From: Mycobacterium sp. 155
GTDB taxonomy: Bacteria; Actinomycetota; Actinomycetes; Mycobacteriales; Mycobacteriaceae
NCBI RefSeq assembly: GCF_000373905.1
Contig: NZ_KB892705.1
Coordinates: forward strand, 1,815,909 to 1,879,908
Length of the DNA stretch: 64,000 bases
Reading direction: 5' to 3'
In this document: positions 1 through 12,575 of the stretch, in pieces
How positions within the stretch are numbered: the first letter of the stretch is position 1
Layout: the number at the start of each line of letters is the position of its first letter
Notes under the pieces: model-generated
What the model saw: only the letters and a program-made list of their open reading frames with translations
Database searches by the model: none
What the model was told of the DNA's origin: nothing
Made by a program: the position numbers and the translations under genes

Positions 1-834
<834 letters not shown>

Positions 835-837
835 CCC

Positions 838-1848
<1,011 letters not shown>

Positions 1849-1869
1849 CGCCGACGAGTGCCTGCTCGA

Positions 1870-4200
1870 TCAGGCCGCGCTGGTGACCCGATACACGTCG
1901 TAGACACCCTCGACGTTGCGCACCACGCTCAGCAGATGACCGAGGTGCTTCGGATCGCCCATCTCGAAGGTGAACCGGCTGATGGCCACCCGGTCGTTGG
2001 AGGTGGTGACCGATGCCGAGAGGATGTTGACCTTCTCGTCGGCCAGCACCCGAGTGACGTCCGAGAGCAGGCGGTGCCGGTCGAGCGCCTCGACCTGGAT
2101 CGCCACCAGGAACACCGACGACGGTGACGGCGCCCATTGCACGTCGATGATGCGTTCCGACTGTTCTTGCAGCGAGGCCGCATTCGTGCAATCGGTGCGG
2201 TGGACGCTGACGCCCCCACCCCGGGTGACGAAGCCCATGATGGTGTCGCCGGGCACCGGGGTACAACACTTGGCCAGCTTGGTCAGCACACCGGGCGCTC
2301 CCGGTACGGCCACGCCGGTGTCGTCGGTGGTGCGCTGCCGGACCGGCATGGTCGCCGGGGTCGACCGCTCGGCGAGTTCGTCCTCGGCCGCGTCGTCGCC
2401 GCCGAACTGGGCGAGCAACCGCTGCACCACATGCCGCGCCGAGACGTGCCCCTCACCGACCGCGGTGTAGAGCGCCGACACGTCGGTGTAGCGCAGCTCA
2501 CGGGCCAACGCACCCATGGTCTCGCCAGTCATCAAACGCTGCAACGGAAGTCCGTTGCGACGGACCTCGCGGGCGATGGTGTCCTTGCCGGACTCCAGGG
2601 CCTCCTCGCGGCGCTCCTTGGCGAACCACTGCCGGATCTTGGCCTTGGCCCGGGGCGACACCACAAAGGTCTGCCAGTCCCGCGACGGGCCGGCATTGGA
2701 TGCCTTCGAAGTAAAAATTTCGACCACTTCGCCGTTTTCGAGCTTGCGTTCCAGCGCCACCAGGCGGCCGTTGACGCGGGCCCCGATACAACGGTGGCCG
2801 ACCTCGGTATGCACCGCGTAGGCGAAGTCCACCGGGGTGGACCCGGTCGGCAGCGTGACCACGTCACCCTTGGGCGTGAACACGAAGATCTCCTGCACCG
2901 CAAGGTCGTAACGCAGCGATTCCAAGAATTCGCCGGGGTCGGCGGCCTCCCGCTGCCAGTCCAGCAGCTGGCGCATCCAGGCCATGTCGTCGATCTCGGT
3001 CGAGGTGTGCGGATGCGGAACCCCGTTGCGGCCCTTGGCTTCCTTGTAGCGCCAGTGCGCGGCGATACCGTACTCGGCGGTGCGGTGCATGTCGCGGGTG
3101 CGGATCTGCACCTCCAGCGGCTTGCCCTCCGGCCCGACGACGGTGGTGTGCAACGACTGGTATACGCCGTAGCGCGGTTGGGCGATGTAGTCCTTGAAAC
3201 GCCCCGCCATCGGCTGCCACAGCGAGTGCACGACGCCCACGGCGGCGTAACAATCACGGATCTCATCGCAGAGGATCCGCACACCGACCAAATCGTGGAT
3301 GTCATCGAAGTCGCGGCCCTTGACGATCATCTTCTGGTAGATCGACCAGTAGTGCTTGGGCCTGCCCTCGACCGTAGCGTTGATCTTCATGGCCGACAAC
3401 GCGACGCCGATCTCGGCGCGCACCTTGGCCAGATAAGTGTCCCGTGACGGTGCCCGGTCGGCGACCAGGCGCACGATCTCCTCGTACTTCTTGGGATGCA
3501 GGATCGCGAACGACAGATCCTCCAGCTCCCATTTGACCGTCGCCATCCCGAGCCGATGAGCAAGCGGCGCAATGACTTCCAGTGTCTCGCGGGCTTTGTG
3601 GGCCTGCTTCTCGGGTGGCAGGAATCGCATGGTGCGCATGTTGTGCAGGCGGTCGGCCACCTTGATCACCAGCACCCGCGGATCACGGGCCATCGCGATG
3701 ATCATCTTGCGAATAGTCTCGCCCTCGGCCGCCGAGCCCAGCACCACCTTGTCCAGCTTGGTCACGCCGTCTACCAAATGGCCGACCTCACTGCCGAATT
3801 CGGCGGTCAGCGCCTCCAGTGTGTAGCCGGTGTCCTCGACGGTGTCATGCAGCAGCGCCGCCACCAGCGTCGTGGTGTCCATCCCGAGCTCGGCCAGGAT
3901 ATTGGCGACCGCCAGCGGATGGGTGATGTAAGGGTCACCGGATTTGCGCATCTGGTCGGCATGTCGCTTGTCGGCGACGTCGTAGGCGCGCTGCAGCAGC
4001 TGCAGATCGGCCTTCGGATATATCTCCCGGTGCACCGCCACCAGCGGTTCGAGCACCGGGTTCACGGCGCTGCGCTGCGCCGTCATCCGTCGAGCCAGCC
4101 GGGCGCGCACGCGACGCGACGCGCTGGTCTTGGCGACGTCGGCCGGGGTCGGATCGGGTGGAGACTGCACGGCTTGACCGGTACCGGGATTGTCGGCCAT
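1870..4200 (-). CDS. rel: Bifunctional (p)ppGpp synthetase/hydrolase Rel
   Basis: This 776-residue RelA/SpoT protein makes (p)ppGpp from GTP/GDP and ATP during starvation and also hydrolyses it. The N-terminal HD hydrolase shows HDTVEDT (about residues 118-124). The synthetase domain contains [13 protein letters not shown] and the [12 protein letters not shown] block. TGS ([30 protein letters not shown] split across the domain), a Cys-containing region ([14 protein letters not shown]) and a C-terminal ACT domain follow. It is near-identical to M. tuberculosis Rel throughout. I chose ATG 4200 because AGGAGGT lies 7 bases upstream; the GTG at 4209 falls inside that ribosome site. It is the last gene of a secD-secF-lipoprotein-apt-rel series. 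Confidence 0.97.
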   Translation of the reverse strand: MADNPGTGQAVQSPPDPTPADVAKTSASRRVRARLARRMTAQRSAVNPVLEPLVAVHREIYPKADLQLLQRAYDVADKRHADQMRKSGDPYITHPLAVANILAELGMDTTTLVAALLHDTVEDTGYTLEALTAEFGSEVGHLVDGVTKLDKVVLGSAAEGETIRKMIIAMARDPRVLVIKVADRLHNMRTMRFLPPEKQAHKARETLEVIAPLAHRLGMATVKWELEDLSFAILHPKKYEEIVRLVADRAPSRDTYLAKVRAEIGVALSAMKINATVEGRPKHYWSIYQKMIVKGRDFDDIHDLVGVRILCDEIRDCYAAVGVVHSLWQPMAGRFKDYIAQPRYGVYQSLHTTVVGPEGKPLEVQIRTRDMHRTAEYGIAAHWRYKEAKGRNGVPHPHTSTEIDDMAWMRQLLDWQREAADPGEFLESLRYDLAVQEIFVFTPKGDVVTLPTGSTPVDFAYAVHTEVGHRCIGARVNGRLVALERKLENGEVVEIFTSKASNAGPSRDWQTFVVSPRAKAKIRQWFAKERREEALESGKDTIAREVRRNGLPLQRLMTGETMGALARELRYTDVSALYTAVGEGHVSARHVVQRLLAQFGGDDAAEDELAERSTPATMPVRQRTTDDTGVAVPGAPGVLTKLAKCCTPVPGDTIMGFVTRGGGVSVHRTDCTNAASLQEQSERIIDVQWAPSPSSVFLVAIQVEALDRHRLLSDVTRVLADEKVNILSASVTTSNDRVAISRFTFEMGDPKHLGHLLSVVRNVEGVYDVYRVTSAA

Positions 4201-4257
4201 CGCCGTCACCTCCTGCTGTTCATCCCCACCTGTTCATCCAGAGTTCGAGGATATCCC

Positions 4258-4800
4258 TCACACCGTGTGCAGGCTGCTAACGGGCAGAGGGGCGACCGCA
4301 CCGCGACCACGCAGTTCGGTCAACTCCAGTACGACCGCGGCGCCGGTTACCACGGCACCACTCGCAGTAAGGAGCTTCACCGCCGCAGCCAGCGTTCCGC
4401 CAGTGGCCAGCACATCGTCGATGATGACAACGTTGCGCCCGGCGATATCAATCCCCTCGGCCGGGATCTCCAGGGTCGCTGTGCCGTATTCCAGCTGGTA
4501 GGTCGCGCTGCGTACGGGCGGCGGCAACTTTCCGCCCTTGCGGACCGCGAGCACGCCGGTGCCCAGGCGGGTCGCGACGGCCGCCCCCAGCAGGAAACCA
4601 CGCGCATCCAGGCCAGCCACCAGATCCGCGCCCGCGGCGCTGGCGGCCAGCGCGTCGGTGACCGCGCAGAGCCCGTCAGCGTCGGCCAGCAACGGAGTCA
4701 GATCCTTGAATTGCACGCCCGGCTCCGGGAAGTCGGCGACCTCGCGGGTCAGCGAGGCGACGAGCCGGGAGATGTCGGTGACGGCGTGCCGCTCGGTCAC
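4258..4800 (-). CDS. apt: Adenine phosphoribosyltransferase
   Basis: The 180-residue enzyme converts adenine plus PRPP to AMP in purine salvage. The PRPP-binding motif is [13 protein letters not shown], and the N-terminal block [15 protein letters not shown] is typical of Apt. The start is GTG 4800, whose GTGA overlaps the stop of the upstream lipoprotein gene by 4 bases, implying translational coupling. An ORF extension to 4935 exists but runs inside the neighbouring gene. It lies 57 bases upstream of rel in the same direction, so purine salvage and alarmone synthesis are probably on one transcript, as in M. tuberculosis (Rv2584c). Confidence 0.95.
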   Translation of the reverse strand: MTERHAVTDISRLVASLTREVADFPEPGVQFKDLTPLLADADGLCAVTDALAASAAGADLVAGLDARGFLLGAAVATRLGTGVLAVRKGGKLPPPVRSATYQLEYGTATLEIPAEGIDIAGRNVVIIDDVLATGGTLAAAVKLLTASGAVVTGAAVVLELTELRGRGAVAPLPVSSLHTV

Positions 4801-6506
4801 TTCGACAACTTCCAACGGTCCATGTTCCAGCCGGCACCCCAGCGGGTCGGATTGCTGCTCACGGCATACATCTTGGTCGATGTCAGCACCGTGCGCTGCT
4901 GGCGGTACAGCGGCAGCGTCGGCATGTCGCCCCATAGGATCGGCCCACCTTCCCCGACCAAGCGAGTCAGCTCCTTGGGATCCGACGTCACGGCCAGCGC
5001 GTCGATGATGCCGTCGATGCGTTCGTTGTTGTAGCCGGAGAGGTTGTTGCCGTTGCCACCATGCAGGGTATAGGCGTCGATCGCCGAGGACCCCGACGAA
5101 CCACTTCCTGTCGCTCCGCCGGTACTGGCCAATAGCACGTCGAATTCGTTGTTACGCAACGCCACCGGACCGGCCGATTCTGATCCGGCGTCCTGCACCG
5201 TGATGCCGGCGGGCGCGCACGACTTGGCGATTGCACCCACCGTCGCGGCCAGCCGGGCGTTGGGCGTCTGGTACCCGATGCGGACAGTCAGCGGCTGGTT
5301 GTGGATCTCGGCGCGGGCGGCGTCGGGATCGGCGACGGTGAACTGGCCGGCAGCCGCAGCGCCCTCGGCCGCACCGAAAGCATCGTCAGCGGCCGGGCTG
5401 AGCCGCGAGTTGGCGATGGGCATAGCGACGTTGCGGGCGATGACGTCGCGGGGTGTGCACAGTGCCAATGCCCGCCGGGCCTGGGTGGCCGCCAGCGGCC
5501 CGCCCGGCGCGAAAATCAGCTGCTCGATGCCGGCCGACGGGGTGTCAGTGCTGACGTAGTCGTCCGGGAGATTGAGCACACCCGAGGACCCCGTGGCAAT
5601 GTCGACGACATCGAAGTCCCCTTGGTTGACCCGCTCCTGGATATCGGCGCCGCGCGGCCACACCGTGATCTTCTCCGTGATGGGCTTGGTGCCCCACCAC
5701 TTGTCGTTGGCCACCAGTGTCACGGCGCCATCCTTGGACACCGAGTCCAGCCGGTACGGGCCCGAGGACGGGAAGTGCTTGAGATCGACGCCCGGCTTGA
5801 GGTCCCACGTGGTGTTCCAGGCCTGGGCGATACGGTCCACCGTGGGCCCGTCAGCGGTCTGCAATGCGGTGGTGACTCCGCTCTCCACGAGGCCCAGCTC
5901 GTCGGCGATGACATGCGACGGCATCAGTGAGGTTGCGGTGAACAGCTGCCCGTAGTCGACGAACGGACGATCCTGGGCGAACGACACCCGGGCCTTCTTC
6001 TGGCCGGATGTGCAATCCACAGCCGAGATGTCGCGGTAACCGGCCTCGCTGGCCGTGTCGAAGCCGGCGAATCGACCCGACTGCGCGGCCCACGCGAGCA
6101 CCAGATCGTCACAGGTGACCGGCTTGCCGTCGGAGTACACCGCCTTGTCGTCGATCACGTAGTCGAGCACCAGCGGCGCACGGCCCACCACAGACACCGA
6201 CCCGAAGTCGTGATCAGCGACGACCTGACCGTCTGGTCCGTGGTAGGAAAAACCGGTCAAGGCGCGCGCGAAGGCCTGCGGCCCGGCCGACGCCGCACCG
6301 GCGACGGTGTTCGTGTTGTAGGTGGGCAGGGTGCCGTCGACCGCATAGTCGATCGCATCGGCCGAACTCCCCCCGCACGCCGACACTCCGAGGACGGCCA
6401 GCAGCGTCACCACAGCCGCGCAGAGCAGTCGCGTTCCTCGCGTCCGCAGTACCTGATTCGCTCCTCGCGTCCGCGGAACCCGCCCGGCGGCCCCCCAGTG
6501 CGCCAT
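4797..6506 (-). CDS. Substrate-binding lipoprotein of ABC peptide/nickel family (family 5)
   Basis: This 569-residue protein has a signal peptide ending in the lipobox LGVSAC (Cys at about 44) and an SBP family 5 (DppA/OppA-like) body, with [13 protein letters not shown] and a C-terminal TLPLYRQQ. It is the orthologue of Rv2585c, a conserved lipoprotein always found between secF and apt. No permease or ATPase genes are adjacent, so its transport partner and ligand are unknown. The start ATG 6506 is 6 bases downstream of the secF stop; its ribosome site is weak. The N-terminal coding region contains a 13-base repeat (TCCTCGCGTCCGC on the plus strand at 6435 and 6462) that encodes RTRG twice. 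Confidence 0.88.
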   Translation of the reverse strand: MAHWGAAGRVPRTRGANQVLRTRGTRLLCAAVVTLLAVLGVSACGGSSADAIDYAVDGTLPTYNTNTVAGAASAGPQAFARALTGFSYHGPDGQVVADHDFGSVSVVGRAPLVLDYVIDDKAVYSDGKPVTCDDLVLAWAAQSGRFAGFDTASEAGYRDISAVDCTSGQKKARVSFAQDRPFVDYGQLFTATSLMPSHVIADELGLVESGVTTALQTADGPTVDRIAQAWNTTWDLKPGVDLKHFPSSGPYRLDSVSKDGAVTLVANDKWWGTKPITEKITVWPRGADIQERVNQGDFDVVDIATGSSGVLNLPDDYVSTDTPSAGIEQLIFAPGGPLAATQARRALALCTPRDVIARNVAMPIANSRLSPAADDAFGAAEGAAAAGQFTVADPDAARAEIHNQPLTVRIGYQTPNARLAATVGAIAKSCAPAGITVQDAGSESAGPVALRNNEFDVLLASTGGATGSGSSGSSAIDAYTLHGGNGNNLSGYNNERIDGIIDALAVTSDPKELTRLVGEGGPILWGDMPTLPLYRQQRTVLTSTKMYAVSSNPTRWGAGWNMDRWKLSK

Positions 6507-6511
6507 CGGGA

Positions 6512-7807
6512 CTACCGCCGGGTGTTCCGCTTGCCCGACGGACGACCGGTTTTCGCCGTGGGCCGCGCTCCCGGCGCAGGCTTGGCCGGAGCCCGCGAGC
6601 TCACGACCGCGGAGACGGTCTGCTCCGCATCGTCGGCGTCGTCCACGTCGTCGGTTTCGACGTCGTGTGCGGCCGTCTTGGCATTTGGCTCCTTGTCCGC
6701 CTTCGCGGCGCCGGGGTGGCGGCGGTTGAGCACCTTCTTGGTGTGCCTGCGCACCAATTCGGTGCGCTCACGCAGCGACACCAGCAGCGGCGTGGCGAAG
6801 AAGATCGAGGAGTAGGTACCAACGATCACGCCGACCAGCTGCACCAGGGCCAGGTCCATCAGCGTTCCGACACCGAGCAGCCACACCGCGACCACGATCA
6901 GGGCCAGGATCGGCAGTACCGAAATCAAGCTGGTGTTGATCGAGCGCATGAACGTCTGGTTGACCGCAAGGTTGGCCTGTTCGGCGAACGTGCGCCGCGT
7001 GGTGTGTTCGAAGCCGTGGGTGTTCTCCTCGACCTTGTCGAACACGATCACGGTGTCGTAAAGCGAGAAGCCCATGATGGTCAGCAGGCCGATGACGGTC
7101 GCCGGGGTCACCTCGAACCCGACCACCGAGTACACGCCCGCGGTGACCAGCAGGTCGAAGACCAGCGACGCCAGCGCCGAGAGCGCCATGTACTTCTCGT
7201 AGCGCCAGGTGATGTAGACGGTCGCCAGCACCAGGAAGACGATCAGCGCGATCACGGCTTTCTGCGTGATCTGGCCGCCCCAGGTTTCCGACACCGCCGA
7301 GTCGCTGATCGCCTGCTTGCTGGGTTTGCCGTCCTCACCCTTCGGGTGAAAAGCGTCGAACAGCGCCGTGCGCAGCTTCTCGGTGTCCGCGTTGGTCAGG
7401 GTCTCGGACCGGATCTGAACGGTCGCCGAAGAGCCGTTGCCGACCACAACCACCGATTCGGGACTGTGGCCCAGCGTCTTGCTGAACACGTCCTCGACCT
7501 GCTGGGTGCTGATCGTGCCGGACTCGCCGGCCGACGGCATCGAGACCTTGGTTCCGCCCTCGAAATCGATGCCGAAGGTGAATCCGCGCACCACGATGCT
7601 GATGATCGCGATCGCGACGATGACGCCGCTGACGGCGTACCAGAGCCTGCGCCGGCCGACGACCTCGAAAGCGCCGGTCCCGGTGTAGAGCCGCACGAAG
7701 AATCCATGCTTGGGCAACGCCGTCGACGTCGCCTCGATGCTGGGAGCCTCGACGGCCTCCGTGCTGTCGACGTCGATGTCGGTGTCGGTTGAGTGCTTCG
7801 CCGCCAT
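6512..7807 (-). CDS. secF: Protein translocase subunit SecF
   Basis: The 431-residue SecF is an RND-type membrane protein that works with SecD and uses the proton-motive force to help pull exported proteins through SecYEG. After an acidic N-terminus there is a first TM helix (about 60-80), the motif FTFGIDFEGGTKV, a periplasmic domain, then five clustered TM segments with GFSLYDTVIVFDKV. The C-terminus is a charged/Ala tail. ATG 7807 was chosen because a GGGGG ribosome site lies just upstream, overlapping the secD stop codon; upstream ORF extension lies inside secD. The secD-to-secF gap is 4 bases. Confidence 0.96.
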   Translation of the reverse strand: MAAKHSTDTDIDVDSTEAVEAPSIEATSTALPKHGFFVRLYTGTGAFEVVGRRRLWYAVSGVIVAIAIISIVVRGFTFGIDFEGGTKVSMPSAGESGTISTQQVEDVFSKTLGHSPESVVVVGNGSSATVQIRSETLTNADTEKLRTALFDAFHPKGEDGKPSKQAISDSAVSETWGGQITQKAVIALIVFLVLATVYITWRYEKYMALSALASLVFDLLVTAGVYSVVGFEVTPATVIGLLTIMGFSLYDTVIVFDKVEENTHGFEHTTRRTFAEQANLAVNQTFMRSINTSLISVLPILALIVVAVWLLGVGTLMDLALVQLVGVIVGTYSSIFFATPLLVSLRERTELVRRHTKKVLNRRHPGAAKADKEPNAKTAAHDVETDDVDDADDAEQTVSAVVSSRAPAKPAPGARPTAKTGRPSGKRNTRR

Positions 7808-7811
7808 CTGT

Positions 7812-9629
7812 CTACCCCCGTCCCGCCGTTGCGTGCGCGGCTTCTCGACGTTCCCGGGCGATCTGTTGCACCGCACCGAGACCGTTGAGTGCTGGATTGG
7901 CCATCGTCGGCGACTTCGACGCCAGGTACACCAGCGGCCAGGTCACCAGGAACACCACCACGAGGTCGAGCAGCGTGGTCAACCCGAGGGTGAACGCGAA
8001 GCCCTTCACCTGACCGATCGCCAGCACATACAGCACCAGGGCGGCCAGGAAGGTCACCGCGTTGCCCGACACGATGGTCTTTCTGGCTCGCGCCCAACCG
8101 CGCGGAACCGCCGACCGGAACGAACGACCCTCTCGGATCTCATCTTTGATGCGTTCGAAGAACACCACGAACGAGTCGGCTGTGGTCCCGATACCGATGA
8201 TCAAACCGGCGATGCCTGCCAGGTCCAGCGTGTATCCGATGTATCTGCCGAGCAACACCAGGATCGCGAAAACCATTGCGCCGGAAGCCACCAGCGAAAG
8301 CGCCACCAGCAGTCCCAGCACCCGGTAGTACAGCAGCGAGTACAGCAGCACGGCCGCCAGGCCGATCGCGCCGGCGATCAAGCCGGCCCGCAGCGAGGAT
8401 AGACCCAGTGTCGCCGAGACGGTTTCGGCTTCCGACGATTCGAAGGACAGCGGCAGGGAGCCGTATTTCAGGACGTTGGCGAGTTCTCTGGCCGAGTCTG
8501 CGGTGAATTTTCCGGTGATCTGGGTGCGGCCACCAGGGATCGCTTCCCGGATCTCCGGGGCGCTGACCACCCGTGAATCGAGGGTGAATGCCGTCTGGGT
8601 GCCGACATTGGCTGCGGTGAAGTCCGCCCAGGTCTTGGCGCCGCCGCTCTTGAACTCCACGTCGACGACGTACTGGCCCTGCTGCTGATCCAGGCCCGAG
8701 GTGGCGTTCTGGATTTCCTCGCCGCTCATGATCGACTTGTTGAGCAGGTAGACGGTCTGCCCGTCGGTGGAGCAGGTGACCAGCGGCAGGTTCGGATCAT
8801 CGTTGCCCGCGAGCACGTCATCCTCACCACAGCGGGTGGCCTGGAACTGCAGCGCCAGAATCTGTATCGACGGATTGGTGCTCTGCCGCAACTGCTTCTC
8901 GTCGGCGATGCGCTGGGCCAGATCGCCCTTCGCATCCGCGGGCGCCGGAGCCGGTGACTGGGCGGGAGGTGCAGGAGCGGGTGTGGGCTCCCCCGGCGTC
9001 GGCGCAGGCTCCTGCGGATACGGCCGCGGCTGCGGTGCCGGCTGCTCACCATCGGTGGGAGAAACAGGCTCCGGTGCTGGCGGTTCTCCGGGCTCACCGA
9101 CAGGAGCAGGCGCCTCACCGGGCACGGCTCCCTGCGGGGGCTCGCCAGGAAGCGCTCCCGGCGCTCCGGGCACCGGTGGAGCACCTGGTACTCCCGGAAC
9201 CGGTGGCGCACCTGGCGCCCCGGCCGGCGGCTGAGCCTGTTTGGGCTGTGCCGGCATGGCGTGGATGACCGGCCGGATGTAGAGCCGGGCGGTCTGGCCC
9301 AGGTTGCGCGCCTCATTGCCGTCGTTGCCGGGCACCGTGATCACCAGGTTGTTGCCGTCGATGACCACCTCGGATCCAGACACACCGAGACCGTCGACGC
9401 GGGCGCTGATGATCTGCTGGGCCTGCGACAGCGCTTCCCGGGTCGGCGCCGAGCCGTCGGGCGTGCGTGCGGTCAGGGTAACCCGGGTACCGCCCTGCAG
9501 GTCGATACCGAGTTTGGTCTTGGCCTGTTTGTCACCGGTGAGGAACACCAATAGATAGACGCCGATGAGCAGGACCAGGAAGAGCGTCAGGTAGCGGGCA
9601 GGGTGCACCGGCGCCGAAGACGATGCCAC
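7812..9629 (-). CDS. secD: Protein translocase subunit SecD
   Basis: The 605-residue SecD partners SecF. It has an N-terminal TM helix, the [11 protein letters not shown] motif, the P1 domain, and six C-terminal TM segments including [22 protein letters not shown]. An insertion of about 90 residues very rich in Pro, Ala, Gly and Glu (roughly residues 125-230) splits the extracytoplasmic domain. Mycobacterial SecD proteins carry a Pro-rich stretch here, but this one is long. Start is GTG 9629 with AGGAGA upstream. It follows yajC in the canonical yajC-secD-secF order with a gap of 72 bases. Confidence 0.96.
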   Translation of the reverse strand: MASSSAPVHPARYLTLFLVLLIGVYLLVFLTGDKQAKTKLGIDLQGGTRVTLTARTPDGSAPTREALSQAQQIISARVDGLGVSGSEVVIDGNNLVITVPGNDGNEARNLGQTARLYIRPVIHAMPAQPKQAQPPAGAPGAPPVPGVPGAPPVPGAPGALPGEPPQGAVPGEAPAPVGEPGEPPAPEPVSPTDGEQPAPQPRPYPQEPAPTPGEPTPAPAPPAQSPAPAPADAKGDLAQRIADEKQLRQSTNPSIQILALQFQATRCGEDDVLAGNDDPNLPLVTCSTDGQTVYLLNKSIMSGEEIQNATSGLDQQQGQYVVDVEFKSGGAKTWADFTAANVGTQTAFTLDSRVVSAPEIREAIPGGRTQITGKFTADSARELANVLKYGSLPLSFESSEAETVSATLGLSSLRAGLIAGAIGLAAVLLYSLLYYRVLGLLVALSLVASGAMVFAILVLLGRYIGYTLDLAGIAGLIIGIGTTADSFVVFFERIKDEIREGRSFRSAVPRGWARARKTIVSGNAVTFLAALVLYVLAIGQVKGFAFTLGLTTLLDLVVVFLVTWPLVYLASKSPTMANPALNGLGAVQQIARERREAAHATAGRG

Positions 9630-9701
9630 GTTTCTTGGGTCTCCTTGAGATCAGTTCGTCAGCACCGCAAAGGGTACGTGCTGGTCCTGAGTGGACAGCT
9701 G

Positions 9702-10061
9702 TCAGTCTTTCGTGCGTCCGTCGCTGTCGATGACGGCGGTGCTCTCGGTCAGCTCGATCACCGTCGGCGCCTCAGGCCCGGCGTTGCCCACCGCAGCATC
9801 GGCGTCGTCCGCGATGACGTCGCGGACCGCCAGCTTCATCCAGGTGGTGATGACGCCCGGGGCGATCTCCAGGTCGACGTTGTCATCGGTGATCCCGGTG
9901 ATCGTGGCCTGCATACCCGACGTGGTGTGAACCCGGTCGCCGACCTTCAGCGAGTTGTGCAGATCGATGGTTTTCTGCATTGCCTTCTTCTGACGCCGCG
10001 ACGCAAAGAACATAAAAGCGCCCATGATGACCAGCAGAGGGAGAAAAATGGCTATATCCAT
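9702..10061 (-). CDS. yajC: Preprotein translocase accessory subunit YajC
   Basis: The 119-residue protein has one N-terminal TM helix (FLPLLVIMGAFMFFASRRQKK) followed by a small cytoplasmic domain with LKVGDRVHTTSGMQATITGI, the YajC signature. It associates with SecDF. The C-terminal 35 residues are acidic and low in complexity. It is the first gene of the secretion operon and is divergent from gabT. No strong ribosome site precedes ATG 10061, but the length and N-terminus agree with the family. Confidence 0.94.
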   Translation of the reverse strand: MDIAIFLPLLVIMGAFMFFASRRQKKAMQKTIDLHNSLKVGDRVHTTSGMQATITGITDDNVDLEIAPGVITTWMKLAVRDVIADDADAAVGNAGPEAPTVIELTESTAVIDSDGRTKD

Positions 10062-10188
10062 AGCGGCACTGTCTTTCGTGATCGAGTCGTGTGATCTTGG
10101 TTCCGGACCGGCAGGTCACGGCACCTCGTAAGGGACCAGTCTGCCATTGCGGTCACGCGCCGAGGCGGGCCCCGTCGCCCCGGCGACG

Positions 10189-10203
10189 CTTAGCGGTGCT
10201 AAG
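10189..10203. promoter_or_regulatory. Inverted repeat between yajC and gabT
   Basis: CTTAGC-GGT-GCTAAG is a perfect 6-base inverted repeat with a 3-base centre, in the 269-base divergent spacer between yajC and gabT. It is compatible with a small dimeric repressor site, but no regulator gene is adjacent. Chance occurrence is possible. Confidence 0.3.
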
Positions 10204-10330
10204 TTCCGGTGGTCGTGGGGCCGGGTGACAGCCGTTCAGCATCGGCCGAAACCGACAGTCGGGCACCCGGACGACTACCCTCGGACACGCTCCAATCCGT
10301 CCGCGCCGCCATCGGAGTTCGCAGGAGTCA

Positions 10331-11674
10331 GTGTTGAGCCATCCAGAGCAGAGCCGTCATCTCGCCACCACTATTCCGGGCCCCAAATCGCAGGCCCTCA
10401 TCGATCGAAAAGCCGCGGCGGTGAGCCGCGGCGTGGGCACCATAATGCCCGTCTACGCCACGCGGGCCGGTGGCGGCATCGTCGAGGACGTCGACGGTAA
10501 CCGGCTCATCGACCTGGGCTCCGGAATATCAGTGACCACCGTCGGCAATGCGGCACCCCTCGTGGTCGACGCCGTGGCCGCCCAGGCCGCCGACTTCACC
10601 CACACGTGCTTCATGGTGACGCCCTACGAGGGGTACGTCGCCGTCTGCGAACAGCTCAACCGATTGGCTCCGGTCGCGGGCGACAAACGCTCCGCACTGT
10701 TCAATTCCGGTTCCGAAGCGGTCGAGAACTCTGTGAAGATCGCGCGCTCCTACACCCACAAACCTGCCGTCGTGGCGTTCGATCACGCCTACCACGGCCG
10801 CACCAACCTCACCATGGCGCTGACGGCCAAAGTCATGCCCTACAAGAACGGCTTCGGCCCGTTCGCCCCAGAGATCTACCGCGCCCCGGTGTCCTATCCG
10901 TTCCGCGACGCCGAGTTCGGCAAGGAGCTGGCCACCGACGGCGAACTGGCCGCCAAGCGGGCGATCGATGTGATCGACAATCAGATCGGCGCCGACAATC
11001 TCGCGGCGGTGCTCATCGAACCGATTCAGGGCGAGGGTGGATTCATCGTCCCCGCCGACGGTTTCCTGCCTGCGCTGCTGGCCTGGTGTCGGGCGAATGA
11101 CGTGGTGTTCATCGCCGACGAGGTGCAGACCGGATTCGCCCGTACCGGCGCCATGTTCGCCTGCGAACACGAAGGGATCGACCCCGATCTGATCGTCACC
11201 GCCAAGGGCATTGCCGACGGCATGCCGCTGTCGGCTGTGACCGGTCGCGCCGAAATCATGGACTCGCCGCACGTATCCGGGCTGGGCGGTACCTACGGCG
11301 GCAATCCTGTCGCCTGCGCCGCGGCGCTCGCCACGATCGAGACCATCGAGCTTGACGGCCTGGTGGCCCGGGCCCAGCAGATCGAAACCCTGATGAAAGA
11401 CCGGCTGGGACGGTGGCAGACCGAGGACGACCGCATCGGCGACGTGCGGGGTCGCGGCGCGATGATCGCCATGGAACTGGTCAGGGCCGGCACCACTGAA
11501 CCCGATGCCGAACTGACCAAGGCGTTGTGCGCGGGCGCGCACGCCGCCGGGGTGATCGTGCTGTCCTGCGGCACCTACGGCAACGTGCTGCGCTTCCTGC
11601 CTCCGCTGACCATCAGCGACGGTCTGCTCGTCGAAGCTCTCGATATTCTCGAACTGATCCTGCGCGATCTTTAG
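10331..11674 (+). CDS. gabT: 4-aminobutyrate aminotransferase
   Basis: The 447-residue class III PLP aminotransferase transfers the amino group of GABA to 2-oxoglutarate, giving succinic semialdehyde. The PLP lysine is in TAKGIADGMPLSAV (about K292), preceded by the FIADEVQTGFARTG aspartate block. It matches GabT (Rv2589) along its whole length. Start GTG 10331 has GCAGGAG upstream; TTG 10334 is an alternative. No succinic semialdehyde dehydrogenase is adjacent. Its stop overlaps the convergent downstream gene by 3 bases. Confidence 0.95.
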   Translation: MLSHPEQSRHLATTIPGPKSQALIDRKAAAVSRGVGTIMPVYATRAGGGIVEDVDGNRLIDLGSGISVTTVGNAAPLVVDAVAAQAADFTHTCFMVTPYEGYVAVCEQLNRLAPVAGDKRSALFNSGSEAVENSVKIARSYTHKPAVVAFDHAYHGRTNLTMALTAKVMPYKNGFGPFAPEIYRAPVSYPFRDAEFGKELATDGELAAKRAIDVIDNQIGADNLAAVLIEPIQGEGGFIVPADGFLPALLAWCRANDVVFIADEVQTGFARTGAMFACEHEGIDPDLIVTAKGIADGMPLSAVTGRAEIMDSPHVSGLGGTYGGNPVACAAALATIETIELDGLVARAQQIETLMKDRLGRWQTEDDRIGDVRGRGAMIAMELVRAGTTEPDAELTKALCAGAHAAGVIVLSCGTYGNVLRFLPPLTISDGLLVEALDILELILRDL

Positions 11675-12291
11675 TGCGCATGGGTGTGTCGCCTGCCGAA
11701 CAGGCCGCCCCAGCCTCGGTGCTCACGCGCGGCCGCAGTGTCGGAAGCCGGTACCTCGACGGCCTGTGCGCTGGTCGGAACGGACTCGGCCACGACAGGC
11801 CGCCGTGCATACGCGACATCGCGGACACTACGAATCGACAAGCGGCCCAGCGCGAGGGCGCCCAGGAATACGATCACCGCACCCAGGCCGGAGAAGTAGG
11901 CCAGCTCCAATGCGATGCGCTTGGCGTCCGTGACGGCGACCGGGATACCCGCATCGCCGATGCTCAACAGGCCCGCCAGCGCGCGGCCGACGATGAACCA
12001 TGCCCCGGCTATGACGGCCAGCCAACCGCCGAGCATCGCAGTCGCGCGGTTACCCGACGTCAATAGCAATAGCCCACCTAGTACGGCGACGGCTCCCGGC
12101 AACACCTCCAGCCAGCCGCGACCCACCGTCCACACCCAGCCTTGGTCGGGCGTGAAGGCGAAGTCGAGGTACGGGCCGATGAACGGGATCAGTGCACCCC
12201 AGGCTCCGAACACGACCAGGAGCAGACCGCTGGCCGCACCCCGACTGCGCGGCATCCGCATCAGACTTCCGCGGGTATCGAATTCGCTCAT
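11671..12291 (-). CDS. Four-helix membrane protein of unknown function
   Basis: The 206-residue protein has four predicted TM helices (from RGAASGLLLVVFGAWGALIPFIGPYL onward, split by short loops), a cytoplasmic Arg-rich segment (RSVRDVAYARRP) and a C-terminal tail ending in RRHTHAH. I do not recognise a named family. ATG 12291 has a textbook GGAGGCAAC ribosome site; the ORF extension to 12507 is not supported. It is absent at this place in M. tuberculosis, where gabT and fadD9 are adjacent, so it is an insertion between gabT and car. It converges on gabT with a 3-base overlap. Confidence 0.75.
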   Translation of the reverse strand: MSEFDTRGSLMRMPRSRGAASGLLLVVFGAWGALIPFIGPYLDFAFTPDQGWVWTVGRGWLEVLPGAVAVLGGLLLLTSGNRATAMLGGWLAVIAGAWFIVGRALAGLLSIGDAGIPVAVTDAKRIALELAYFSGLGAVIVFLGALALGRLSIRSVRDVAYARRPVVAESVPTSAQAVEVPASDTAAAREHRGWGGLFGRRHTHAH

Positions 12292-12562
12292 GTTGCCTCC
12301 TTTGACGAAGCAGTGGGTACCCACACGGCATCCGGAGATAACGCGCCAAGGGTGGCGGCATACGACTGGATCACGCCGCCGTGGCAGAACGTCGATCACC
12401 CGCGGTCTGTGCGGGTCGATCGGATAAGCCGAAAGACACAGTCTGGGCAATTCAGTGACGCGGCTCACAATGAAGCAGAATTTCGAGGCCACGGCGGATG
12501 TTCCCAAGATTCCCAGCGAATTGACAGGCTCTGAGCTGGCAGTATGGAAATAAGTTTAGTTC

Positions 12563-12575
12563 TACTAACGTAGTA
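12563..12575. promoter_or_regulatory. Palindrome in the car promoter region
   Basis: TACTA-ACG-TAGTA, a perfect 5-base inverted repeat, lies in an AT-rich island (about 12545-12580) some 60 bases before the car start codon. The AT content stands out strongly from the surroundings. It may be an operator for a TetR-like or GntR-like regulator; none is encoded nearby. Confidence 0.4.

Noticed and set aside
2137..3447. Long plus-strand frame over rel
   Set aside because: High-GC antisense shadow of rel, whose domains are unmistakable.
3496..5034. 512-codon plus-strand frame across rel, apt and the lipoprotein
   Set aside because: Spans three real minus-strand genes and has His/Gln/Arg-rich composition typical of antisense frames.
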